Positions 7,983-15,530 of a stretch of 64,000 nt of DNA are shown in pieces. The notes beneath the pieces were generated by a model that had not been told where the DNA came from, searched no databases, and was given only the letters and a program-made list of their open reading frames with translations. Made by a program: the position numbers and the translations under genes. Where the stretch lies: contig NZ_JABEKU010000001.1 in the NCBI RefSeq assembly GCF_013283665.1, forward strand, positions 3,479,137 to 3,543,136. The letters run 5' to 3'. Source of the stretch: Ensifer sesbaniae. Lineage in GTDB: Bacteria; Pseudomonadota; Alphaproteobacteria; Rhizobiales; Rhizobiaceae. Within the stretch, counting starts at the first letter, position 1, and the number at the start of each line of letters is the position of its first letter.

Positions 7983-9206
7983 ATGGCATCGCATAAAGAC
8001 GTGAAAAAGGTCGTTCTCGCCTATTCGGGCGGTCTCGACACCTCGATCATCCTGAAGTGGCTGCAGACCGAACTCGGCGCCGAAGTGGTGACCTTCACCG
8101 CCGACCTCGGCCAGGGCGAAGAGCTTGAGCCGGCCCGCAAGAAGGCCGAAATGCTCGGCATCAAGGAGATCTACATCGAGGACGTCCGCGAGGAATTCGT
8201 GAAGGATTTCGTCTTTCCGATGTTCCGCGCCAATGCCGTCTATGAGGGCGTCTACCTGCTCGGCACCTCGATCGCCCGGCCGCTGATCTCCAAGCACCTG
8301 ATCGACATCGCCAGGAAGACCGGCGCCGACGCGATCGCCCATGGCGCCACCGGCAAGGGCAACGACCAGGTTCGCTTCGAACTCTCGGCTTACGCGCTCA
8401 ACCCGGATATCAAGATCATCGCCCCCTGGCGCGACTGGTCGTTCAAGAGCCGCACCGAACTGCTCGAATTCGCCGAGAAGCACCAGATCCCGGTTGCCAA
8501 GGACAAGAAGGGCGAGGCGCCGTTCTCCGTCGACGCCAACCTCCTGCACTCCTCCTCCGAAGGCAAGGTTCTGGAAGATCCGGCCCAGGAAGCACCGGAA
8601 TACGTGCACATGCGCACGATCTCGCCCGAGGCCGCTCCCGACAAGGCAACAGTCATCAAGATCGGCTTCGAGCGCGGTGACGCCGTCTCGATCAACGGCG
8701 TGCGCCTGTCGCCGGCGCCCCTCCTTGCCAAGCTCAACGAATATGGCCGCGACAACGGCATCGGCCGCCTCGACCTCGTCGAAAACCGCTTCGTCGGCAT
8801 GAAGTCGCGCGGCGTCTACGAGACCCCCGGCGGCACGATCCTGCTCGCCGCCCACCGTGCGATGGAGAGCATTACGCTCGACCGCGGCGCCGCTCACCTC
8901 AAGGACGAGCTGATGCCGCGTTATGCCGAGCTGATCTATTACGGCTTCTGGTTCTCGCCGGAACGCGAGATGCTGCAGGCGGCAATCGACAAGAGCCAGG
9001 AGCATGTCGAAGGCGAAGTGACGCTGAAGCTCTACAAGGGCAATGTCATGGTGATCGGCCGCGAGAGCGCCAAGTCGCTCTATTCCGACAAGCTGGTCAC
9101 CTTCGAGGACGACCAGGGCGCCTATGACCAGAAGGACGCCGCCGGTTTCATCAAGCTCAACGCGCTGCGCCTGCGCACGCTGGCCGCACGCAACCGCAAC
9201 CAGTGA
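7983..9206 (+). CDS. argG: Argininosuccinate synthase
   Basis: A 407-residue enzyme of arginine synthesis that joins citrulline and aspartate using ATP. The N-terminal pyrophosphatase loop AYSGGLDTS lies at residues 13-21. Further conserved strings include [20 protein letters not shown] and [13 protein letters not shown]. Start and length match the family; the upstream in-frame ATG at 7926 would add an unrelated leader, and the start at 7983 follows GACGGACAGAAACC. A strong intrinsic terminator follows at 9231. It is a single-gene unit, divergent from the LysE exporter. Confidence 0.97.
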   Translation: MASHKDVKKVVLAYSGGLDTSIILKWLQTELGAEVVTFTADLGQGEELEPARKKAEMLGIKEIYIEDVREEFVKDFVFPMFRANAVYEGVYLLGTSIARPLISKHLIDIARKTGADAIAHGATGKGNDQVRFELSAYALNPDIKIIAPWRDWSFKSRTELLEFAEKHQIPVAKDKKGEAPFSVDANLLHSSSEGKVLEDPAQEAPEYVHMRTISPEAAPDKATVIKIGFERGDAVSINGVRLSPAPLLAKLNEYGRDNGIGRLDLVENRFVGMKSRGVYETPGGTILLAAHRAMESITLDRGAAHLKDELMPRYAELIYYGFWFSPEREMLQAAIDKSQEHVEGEVTLKLYKGNVMVIGRESAKSLYSDKLVTFEDDQGAYDQKDAAGFIKLNALRLRTLAARNRNQ

Positions 9207-9230
9207 CGACTAACCGGATTGGATCGATCG

Positions 9231-9255
9231 AGGCCCGCAGCGATGCGGGCCTTTT
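9231..9255 (+). terminator. Intrinsic terminator of argG
   Basis: AGGCCCGCA pairs with TGCGGGCCT around GCGA, followed by TTT. It lies 25 bases after the argG stop, before the convergent MFS gene. Confidence 0.85.
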
Positions 9256-9262
9256 CGTTGCC

Positions 9263-10480
9263 CTATTCCCCGGGCGACGGTGCGGCGGCAAGCACTTCCC
9301 TCTGCGTCGCGCGGAGGAACCAGACGTAGCTTAAGATCGCTGTCAGCACCATCAACGGGATGACCGTCCCGAAGGCGAGGGTGGGCATGCCGATGAGCGC
9401 CGCAGCAAGCCCCCCGAGGAAGCCGCAGGTCATTTGGATGAAACCCATCATCGCCGAAGCGGAGCCGGCGATATGCGGGAAGGACGAAAGTGCCGCCGTC
9501 GACATGTGCGGCGTCAGGAAGGCGATGCCGAAGGTGAGGAAGGCGACCGGCACCATGATCGTGAGGTAGCTGGGCTCGATCGCCCGGACAGAGATCGCCA
9601 TCATCAGCCCGCCGAGGCCGAGCATCGAAAGCCCCGCGCGCACCGACCCCTCGCCGCCTAGCTTGGGCACGGCGAAGCGCAGCGAGATCGATCCGAAGAA
9701 ATAGGCGCCGCTCTGCATCATCATGCCGAGGCCAAAGGCCGTCGGCGTCATGCCGACCTTGCCAATCAGGATGAAGGGCAGCATCGTCGCCTGGGCATAG
9801 AGCGCGCCGACGGAGCCACCGAGCACGATGACCGCAGAGATGAAGCGGGCATTGAGGACAAGCTCGCCATAGGCCTTCGCGAGCCCCGCAGGACGCGCCC
9901 GCGACCGGTCTGGCACGCTGGTTTCCCGCATGAAGGCAAGCACGACGGTCGCGAGCATGAGGCCGAAGCCGACCAGCAGGAAGAAGATCGACTGCCAGCC
10001 GAAGGTGGCGAGCGCCAGCCCGCCGATCGTCGGCGCGATGGCCGGACCGATCGCCAGCATGATGCCGATGAGGTTCATGATGCGCGCCGATTCCGCGCCG
10101 ACGAACTGGTCGCGCACGATGGCCCGCGCCACCGTCATACCGACGGAGGCGCCGACGCCTTGCACGAGACGGCCGGCGAGCAGCCATTCGACCGAGGGCG
10201 TAAAGGCGGCAATGAGGCTGCCGAGCATGTAGACGCCGACGAAACCCACCGTCGCCGGCCGCCGGCCGAAGGCATCGGACATCGGCCCGGCCAGAAGCTG
10301 CGCCATGGCAAAGCCGGCGAAATAGACCGAAAGCGTGAGCTTGATCACCGCCTCGGTGCTGCCGAAGGCAGTCACCAGTTCCGGCATCGCCGGCGTGTAG
10401 ATCGACATCGAGATCGGGCCGATGGTCGCCAGCATGGCGCCGATGATGCTCGTGCGCCGTTCGCTCATGCGGCGCGTCAT
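9263..10480 (-). CDS. MFS drug exporter, Bcr/CflA family
   Basis: A 405-residue, 12-helix transporter of the Bcr/CflA multidrug subfamily. Typical N-terminal features are SIYTPAMPELVTAFG in the first helix region and the loop 2-3 signature GPMSDAFGRRP, followed by RLVQGVGASVGM in helix 4. It should expel hydrophobic drugs by proton antiport. I chose the ATG at 10478-10480, which overlaps the stop of the upstream marR gene as ATGA, over an upstream GTG-type start inside marR. The arrangement, regulator then exporter in one transcript, is the classic MarR drug-efflux operon. The 3' end converges on the argG terminator. Confidence 0.9.
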   Translation of the reverse strand: MTRRMSERRTSIIGAMLATIGPISMSIYTPAMPELVTAFGSTEAVIKLTLSVYFAGFAMAQLLAGPMSDAFGRRPATVGFVGVYMLGSLIAAFTPSVEWLLAGRLVQGVGASVGMTVARAIVRDQFVGAESARIMNLIGIMLAIGPAIAPTIGGLALATFGWQSIFFLLVGFGLMLATVVLAFMRETSVPDRSRARPAGLAKAYGELVLNARFISAVIVLGGSVGALYAQATMLPFILIGKVGMTPTAFGLGMMMQSGAYFFGSISLRFAVPKLGGEGSVRAGLSMLGLGGLMMAISVRAIEPSYLTIMVPVAFLTFGIAFLTPHMSTAALSSFPHIAGSASAMMGFIQMTCGFLGGLAAALIGMPTLAFGTVIPLMVLTAILSYVWFLRATQREVLAAAPSPGE

Positions 10481-10968
10481 CGAGCGTCTCCGGACTTCTC
10501 TCCCGTCTCCTTGCCGGCGAGGCACGGATCGAGGCGGCGCAGATTGTCGCGCAGAATGCGCAGGTTCGAACAGAGATGTTCACGCGCCGCCTCGTCGAGC
10601 CCGGCGGTATAGGCGTTCATCATCTCCCGCAGCCCGGCCATCAGCTCGGTGAGCAGCGGATCGGCCTTGTCGCTGATCACGACGTTCTTGGCGCGGCGGT
10701 CGGCCGGATCCGGAACGCGGGCGACGAGGCCCATCGCCTCCAGCCGATCGAGATAGGCCGAAAGCGTCATCGGCTCGATGCCCATGCGGGTGGCGATCTC
10801 GGCCTGCTTGATGCCTTCGGTGAGCGCCACCTGGATGAGCGTGCGCGCCTCGCCGGGGGTGATGCCCAGATCCATGGCGTTGACCTTGCGATCGAAAGCC
10901 CCACGCAACAGGCGCGAGACGTCGGTCAGCAGCATTCCAATGGTTTCGGATTCGAGTTTGAAGGGCAT
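10477..10968 (-). CDS. MarR family transcriptional regulator
   Basis: A 163-residue winged-helix protein with MarR features: a recognition helix region in KQAEIATRMGIEPMTLSAYLDRLEA (helix-turn-helix near the middle) followed by the wing sequence DPADRRAKNVVIS, where DxRA is the family hallmark. It probably represses the downstream exporter gene, with which it overlaps by four bases. The open frame extends to 11028, but I place the start at the ATG at 10966-10968 (MPFKLESET). That leaves a 27-base AT-rich palindrome at 10986-11012 just upstream, where an autoregulatory operator belongs. Confidence 0.88.
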   Translation of the reverse strand: MPFKLESETIGMLLTDVSRLLRGAFDRKVNAMDLGITPGEARTLIQVALTEGIKQAEIATRMGIEPMTLSAYLDRLEAMGLVARVPDPADRRAKNVVISDKADPLLTELMAGLREMMNAYTAGLDEAAREHLCSNLRILRDNLRRLDPCLAGKETGEKSGDAR

Positions 10969-10985
10969 CAGGATCGTGCATAAAA

Positions 10986-11012
10986 GATATAATAAGTTTT
11001 CCTTATCATATC
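10986..11012 (-). promoter_or_regulatory. Palindromic operator candidate for the MarR-exporter operon
   Basis: GATATAATAAG and CTTATCATATC are inverted copies with one mismatch in 11, separated by TTTTC. The site begins 18 bases upstream of the chosen marR start and overlaps AT-rich sequence that could be the -10 region. The surroundings are GC-rich, so this block stands out. Confidence 0.6.
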
Positions 11013-11046
11013 CCCTGACAGCGTTCAACGCGCCACCGGTTGTGGC

Positions 11047-12876
11047 TTAGCCTTCGAGCTCCTCACGCAACATTTCGAGCTCCAGCCATTCCTCCTCCAT
11101 GCGGGCCAGATCCGCACGAAGCTTCTCCAGTTCCTGCGCGAGCTTCGCAAAAGCGTTTGGGTCTTTTGTGAAAAGGTTGGGGTCGGCCATCTTCTCTTCG
11201 CGCTTGGCGGCCTCGGCCTGCGCCTTGGCGATCTCCTTCGGCAGGTTTTCGAGCGCGAATTTCTGCTTGTAGGAAAGCTTGCCTTTGGCGGCCCTTGGCG
11301 CTTCGGCGGCGGGTGCGGCCGTGTCGTTGGCCTTGGCCTTCTCCACCCTTTCGGCTCTGCGCTTCTCCTCGATCGCGCCCTTGCGCTGCGCCATCATGTC
11401 GGAATAGCCGCCGGCATATTCGATCCAGCGGCCGTCCGGCTCCTCGGGGTTTGACGGCGCGATCGTCGAGGTGACCGTGCGGTCGAGGAAATCACGGTCG
11501 TGGCTGACGAGGATCACCGTTCCGGCAAAGCCGGCGACGATCTCCTGCAAGAGGTCGAGGGTCTCGATGTCGAGGTCGTTGGTCGGCTCGTCGAGGATCA
11601 AGAGGTTCGTCGCCCGCGCCAGGATACGCGCCAGCATCAGCCTTGCCCGCTCGCCGCCGGAGAGTTCGCGGATCGGGGTGCGCGCCTGCTCCGGCTGGAA
11701 CAGGAAGTCCTTCATGTAACCGGTGACGTGGCGCTGCTCGCCATTGACCAGCAGGTTATCGCCGCGGCCGTCCGTCAGGTAGTGTGCCAGCGTGTCATCC
11801 AGATTGAGGTCTTCGCGCCTCTGGTCGAGCGTCGCCATTTCGAGATTGGTGCCGAGCTTGACCGTGCCGCTGTCCGGTTCGATCTGCCCGGTCAAAATCT
11901 TCAGAAGCGTCGTCTTGCCGGCACCATTCGGGCCAACGAGACCGATGCGGTCGCCGCGATGCACGCGGATCGAGAAGGGTGCAACGATGGTGCGCTCGCC
12001 ATAGGCCTTGCTGATCTTCTCGGCCTCGATCACCAGCTTGCCGGATTCCTTGGCATCGGCAACCGTCGCCTGCACTGTCCCCTGCGGTCCCTTGTGGCCA
12101 CGATAGGCCGCCCGCATGGTCTGCAGTTCGCCGAGACGGCGCATGTTGCGCTTGCGCCGCGCAGTCACGCCGTAACGCAGCCAATGCTCCTCGCGTTCGA
12201 TCGCCTTGCCGAGCTTGTGCTGCTCCAGCTCTTCCGCTTCCAGCACCTCGTCACGCCACGCTTCGAAATGCGCAAAGCCGCGGTCGAGCCGGCGCGACTG
12301 GCCACGATCGAGCCAGACGGTCGCCGTCGATACCTTCTCCAGGAAGCGCCGGTCGTGCGAGATCAGCACCAGTGCCGAGCGGCTGCGGGTAAGCTCGTCT
12401 TCCAGCCATTCGATCGTCGGCAGGTCGAGATGGTTGGTCGGCTCGTCAAGCAGCAGGATATCGGGCTCTGGCGCCATGACGCGGGCGAGCGCCGCCCGGC
12501 GCGCCTCGCCGCCGGAGAGCCGCTTCGGGTCTTCTTCGCCGGTCAGTCCCAGATGCTGCAACAGATAGGCGACGCGATAGGGGTCGTCGCTCGGCCCGAG
12601 CCCCGCCTCGGCATAGGCCTGCACCGTGTCGTAGCCGTCGAAATCCGGCGCCTGGTGCAGATAGCGAATGGTCGCCGAGGGATGGCGGAACACTTCGCCC
12701 GACTGTGCTTCCGCAAGACCCGCGGCAATCTTCATCAGCGTCGACTTGCCCGAGCCGTTGCGCCCGACCAGGCAGATCCGATCGCCCGGCTCCACTTGCA
12801 GGTTGGCGCCGGCCAGAAGCGGCGTGCCGCCGAAGGTGAGGAAGATGTCGTCGAGTTTCAGAATGGGGGGCGCCAA
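11047..12876 (-). CDS. uup: ABC-F family ATPase, Uup-like
   Basis: A 609-residue soluble protein with two ABC domains in tandem and no membrane segment. Walker A loops are GRNGSGKST (about residues 38-46) and GPNGAGKTT in the second half; signatures are LSGGEARRAALARVMA and LSGGERARLMLARILA. A basic linker lies between the domains and an Ala/Lys/Glu-rich coiled-coil tail covers the last ~90 residues, as in Uup. ABC-F proteins act at the ribosome; Uup is linked to precise transposon excision and ribosome function. The start is TTG at 12874-12876, four bases after the thiN stop and with GGAG upstream, so the two are probably co-translated. Confidence 0.9.
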   Translation of the reverse strand: MAPPILKLDDIFLTFGGTPLLAGANLQVEPGDRICLVGRNGSGKSTLMKIAAGLAEAQSGEVFRHPSATIRYLHQAPDFDGYDTVQAYAEAGLGPSDDPYRVAYLLQHLGLTGEEDPKRLSGGEARRAALARVMAPEPDILLLDEPTNHLDLPTIEWLEDELTRSRSALVLISHDRRFLEKVSTATVWLDRGQSRRLDRGFAHFEAWRDEVLEAEELEQHKLGKAIEREEHWLRYGVTARRKRNMRRLGELQTMRAAYRGHKGPQGTVQATVADAKESGKLVIEAEKISKAYGERTIVAPFSIRVHRGDRIGLVGPNGAGKTTLLKILTGQIEPDSGTVKLGTNLEMATLDQRREDLNLDDTLAHYLTDGRGDNLLVNGEQRHVTGYMKDFLFQPEQARTPIRELSGGERARLMLARILARATNLLILDEPTNDLDIETLDLLQEIVAGFAGTVILVSHDRDFLDRTVTSTIAPSNPEEPDGRWIEYAGGYSDMMAQRKGAIEEKRRAERVEKAKANDTAAPAAEAPRAAKGKLSYKQKFALENLPKEIAKAQAEAAKREEKMADPNLFTKDPNAFAKLAQELEKLRADLARMEEEWLELEMLREELEG

Positions 12877-12879
12877 GGC

Positions 12880-13530
12880 TCAGGCTCCGGTAAGATCATA
12901 GGGGCGGGCAAGCACGATGGCGCGGCCGCTCTTGAGGCTGAAGCGAAGGGGACCCTCCGCAACATTGGAAACGGTTCGGGACGAGCCGAACGGCAGGGTG
13001 AAATCGTCGAGCGGGTAACGCGCATTGACGATCGAAAGACCGGTAAGCTCGGTCAATCCCAGGACCGAAAAGAGGCAACCCTTCGGCAGGTCGAGTTCGA
13101 GCGTACCGGCAAGCAGCGGATAGGCCTCTTCCTCGCCGGAGGTCATCAGCACCGAAAGCCCGCGCTCGGCAAGGGCGACCGCCTGCAACAGGTGCAGGAA
13201 GGCATGGTCGCTGCGGGTGCCGCCAAGCGCACCGGCAAAGATCAAGCTATCGGCACCACGCGACAGGGCAGCCTCGACGGCGATCTCGCCATCCGTGGCC
13301 GCCTTTGCCGCCGGATAGGCCTCGCGCGGAACGGAGGCGAATTCGGAAAGCAGGGTGTCTTCAGTCGAATCGAAATCACCGACCCAGACATCCGGGACGA
13401 TGCCGAGCAGACGGGCGTGCCGCATGCCGCCGTCAGCCGCGACGAAGCGGCTTCCGCCGAGCTGGCGTGTCAGCCGGTCGGTGCTTGTGAGCGCACCGCC
13501 AAGCAGAATGGTGAAGGTCGATCGAGCCAT
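12880..13530 (-). CDS. thiN: Thiamine pyrophosphokinase
   Basis: A 216-residue enzyme that transfers pyrophosphate from ATP to thiamine to make TPP. Family motifs are present: AADGG near residue 30, VGDFDS (metal/ATP site) at about residue 50, GALGGTRSDHAFLHLL, and the C-terminal beta-domain strand FTLPFG. I used the ATG of MARSTFTILLGG; an ATG four codons upstream is also possible. The gene sits less than 1 kb from the riboswitch-controlled thiBPQ importer on the opposite strand, which fits salvage: thiamine is imported by ThiBPQ and activated by ThiN. uup follows four bases downstream. Confidence 0.92.
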   Translation of the reverse strand: MARSTFTILLGGALTSTDRLTRQLGGSRFVAADGGMRHARLLGIVPDVWVGDFDSTEDTLLSEFASVPREAYPAAKAATDGEIAVEAALSRGADSLIFAGALGGTRSDHAFLHLLQAVALAERGLSVLMTSGEEEAYPLLAGTLELDLPKGCLFSVLGLTELTGLSIVNARYPLDDFTLPFGSSRTVSNVAEGPLRFSLKSGRAIVLARPYDLTGA

Positions 13531-13614
13531 GGCAAAGCCCATAGCGCAAAGGACCGCGGAAGGAAAACGAAGAAAGCTGCAAGACGCTCGGATCTCAAGA
13601 TTTTGCGAGAGCCG

Positions 13615-14100
13615 TCAATGGCCATCCGGCACCAGATCGGGAGACAGCATGCCGGCATAGACGCCAGGCGTCGAATCCGGAATCTCGATGGCGCCGGTCA
13701 CCCGCTCATAGAACTTCGCCGGGCCGACCCCGCCGATGACCGCATAACCGTAGCCAGCCTCGCGCATCGCCGTCAGGCTTTCGATCAGCAGCGCCTCGCC
13801 GATGCCCTGCCCGCGCATGCCTTCGTCGACGCCGGTCGGGCCGAAGAAACCGAGCGCGGTCACGTCGTAGCAGGCGAAACCGACAATCTTCTCGTCATGC
13901 ACCGCGATATGAATGCGCGTCGGGGTCGAGGAAAAGGCCGCTTCCGCCTCGCCCCCCCAGCCGGCGCCGAAAGTCCTCTCGATCCAGGAGACGACCAGGC
14001 GGCGCTCGGGCGCCATGGCGCGGCGAATGCGGATGCCCGGGCCAAGCTTCGACTGGGGCTGCGCCGGCAAGGCATATAGTCGAACGAGCATATCTGGCAT
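13615..14100 (-). CDS. GNAT family N-acetyltransferase
   Basis: A 161-residue acetyltransferase with the GNAT acetyl-CoA motif R-G-Q-G-I-G in GMRGQGIGEALLIESL, then VIGGVGPAKFYERVTG, typical of the last strand and helix. The substrate cannot be told from sequence. The start at 14098-14100 is set by AGGAGGA six bases upstream; another ATG five bases upstream is out of frame. It lies on the same strand as thiN, 84 bases upstream of it, so it might be the first gene of a GNAT-thiN-uup transcript, although no functional link is known. Confidence 0.85.
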   Translation of the reverse strand: MPDMLVRLYALPAQPQSKLGPGIRIRRAMAPERRLVVSWIERTFGAGWGGEAEAAFSSTPTRIHIAVHDEKIVGFACYDVTALGFFGPTGVDEGMRGQGIGEALLIESLTAMREAGYGYAVIGGVGPAKFYERVTGAIEIPDSTPGVYAGMLSPDLVPDGH

Positions 14101-14213
14101 GGCATTTCCTCCTCGCGGCTCTCTGCAGTTTTTGTCTTAACGCGGCTGCCGGCTTACGCAAGCGCGGACGCCATGCCCGGAGCCGCACCAGTCTCGGCTT
14201 GCACCAAACACGC

Positions 14214-14242
14214 TTGCCATGGAACCAACGTGGCGGTAAATC
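14214..14242 (+). promoter_or_regulatory. Likely sigma-70-type promoter of the thi operon
   Basis: TTGCCA (14214-14219) and TAAATC (14237-14242) are separated by 17 bases; the -35 box is CTTGCC-like, as in many rhizobial promoters. Transcription would begin near 14249, right at the start of the TPP aptamer. Confidence 0.45.
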
Positions 14243-14251
14243 TCTTGGCGC

Positions 14252-14354
14252 TCTAACGGGGTGCCTTCCGACCGCATGACGGCCGAAGGCTGAGAGGCGT
14301 GAAACGCCAACCCGCGGAACCTGATCCGGCTCATACCGGCGGAGGGATTAGACG
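14252..14354 (+). ncRNA. TPP riboswitch (THI element)
   Basis: The aptamer core is plain: ACGGGGTGCC, then GGCTGAGAG, then ACCCGCGGAACCTGATCCGG, then a variable hairpin and GGCGGAGGGATTAGA. These are the conserved J3/2, P4/5 and P1-closing parts of the thiamine pyrophosphate riboswitch. It lies 60 bases before thiB, the first gene of the thiamine importer. Downstream, CTTTTCCC (14373-14380) can pair with the GGGAGAGG ribosome binding site (14398-14405) across a 17-base loop, and no T-run follows, so control is probably translational. Confidence 0.95.
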
Positions 14355-14413
14355 CGATCGCACCGATACGCCCTTTTCCCGTGCAACAACGAACATTGGG
14401 AGAGGTGCTTCGC

Positions 14414-15523
14414 ATGTCCAATTCATCACAGCTCAAAATGATTAGCCGGCTAAAGCAATTCCAGCAAAAGTGCGACGCGGTTTTGCGTCCGGAATTGCGC
14501 AAAAGTAAGAAGCTGGAGCGCTTCCGCGCTCTAGCTCTGGCTGCCGCGGCAAGCCTTGTTTTCGCTGGTTATGCAACGGCTGCCGACAAGACGCTGACGG
14601 TCTATACCTATGAGAGCTTCATCACCGAATGGGGCCCCGGCGCCAAGGTGGCGGAAGCCTTCGAAAAGACGTGCGAGTGCAAGGTCAACTATGTCGGCGT
14701 TGCCGATGGCGTCGAATTGCTTACCCGCCTGAAGCTCGAAGGCGAAGCTTCGAAGGCCGACATCGTGCTCGGTCTCGACACCAACCTCGTGGCGGAAGCC
14801 AAGGCAACCGGCTTCTTCGCGCCGCACGGGGTCGACGCCAAGGACCTCAAGGTCCCGGGCGACTTCTCCGACGATACCTTCCTGCCCTATGACTACGGCC
14901 ACTTCGCCGTCGTCTATGACACCGAAACGCTGAAGACGCCGCCGAAGAGCCTCAAGGAACTGGTGGAAGGCGACGCGTCGCAGAAGATCGTCATCGAGGA
15001 CCCGCGCACCTCGACGCCCGGCCTCGGTCTGCTGCTCTGGGTCAAGGCCGTCTATGGTGATGAGGCGGGTGCCGCCTGGGCAAAGCTCAAGGATCGCGTC
15101 CTGACGGTCACCCCCGGCTGGTCGGAAGCCTATGGCCTCTTCACCAAGGGCGAAGCGCCGATGGTGCTCTCCTATACCACCTCGCCCGCCTACCACATGG
15201 TTGCTGAGAACACCGACCGCTACCAGGCGGCCGCTTTCTCCGAAGGCCACTACATCCAGATCGAAGTCGCCGGCATGACCAAGAATGCCAAGGAGCCGGA
15301 ACTGGCTAAGCAGTTCTTGAGCTTCATGACCGGGCCGGAGTTCCAGTCGATCATCCCGACGACCAACTGGATGATGCCGGTTGGCGCCACCAGCGCGCCG
15401 CTGCCGGATGCTTTCAACAAGCTGGTCACTCCGGAAAAGACCTTGCTGCTGCCGTCGGAAGAGGTCGCGAAGAACCGCAAGGCCTGGATCGACGAGTGGC
15501 TTGCCGCGATGAGCAAGAACTGA
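14414..15523 (+). CDS. thiB: Thiamine/TPP ABC importer, periplasmic binding protein
   Basis: A 369-residue binding protein of the thiamine importer. The mature sequence begins near [17 protein letters not shown], typical of ThiB, and [17 protein letters not shown] and [13 protein letters not shown] follow. The start at 14414 has GGGAGAGG eight bases upstream. This start puts about 35 basic residues ahead of the hydrophobic core of the signal peptide ([19 protein letters not shown]), which is much longer than a normal n-region. Bases 14451-14526, coding for roughly residues 13-38, are a copy of a dispersed rhizobial palindromic repeat, so the N-terminus has been extended by a repeat read in frame. 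No start codon exists between the repeat and the hydrophobic core. Confidence 0.92.
   Translation: MSNSSQLKMISRLKQFQQKCDAVLRPELRKSKKLERFRALALAAAASLVFAGYATAADKTLTVYTYESFITEWGPGAKVAEAFEKTCECKVNYVGVADGVELLTRLKLEGEASKADIVLGLDTNLVAEAKATGFFAPHGVDAKDLKVPGDFSDDTFLPYDYGHFAVVYDTETLKTPPKSLKELVEGDASQKIVIEDPRTSTPGLGLLLWVKAVYGDEAGAAWAKLKDRVLTVTPGWSEAYGLFTKGEAPMVLSYTTSPAYHMVAENTDRYQAAAFSEGHYIQIEVAGMTKNAKEPELAKQFLSFMTGPEFQSIIPTTNWMMPVGATSAPLPDAFNKLVTPEKTLLLPSEEVAKNRKAWIDEWLAAMSKN
14451..14526. repeat. Palindromic repeat translated as part of thiB
   Basis: GCAATTCC (14455-14462) is the inverse of GGAATTGC (14491-14498), with AAAA and TTTT nested inside. The stretch CTAAAGCA...GCAAAAGTGCG...GCGGTTTTGCG is shared with the intergenic element at 22912-22950. 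The trailing CTGGAGCGCTTCCGCG also fits the dispersed rhizobial repeat. Confidence 0.7.
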
Positions 15524-15530
15524 GGCCGGA

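Noticed and set aside
11500-14079. 859-codon plus-strand frame across uup, thiN and the acetyltransferase gene
   Set aside because: It runs through three well-supported minus-strand genes and their junctions and has no recognisable motif.
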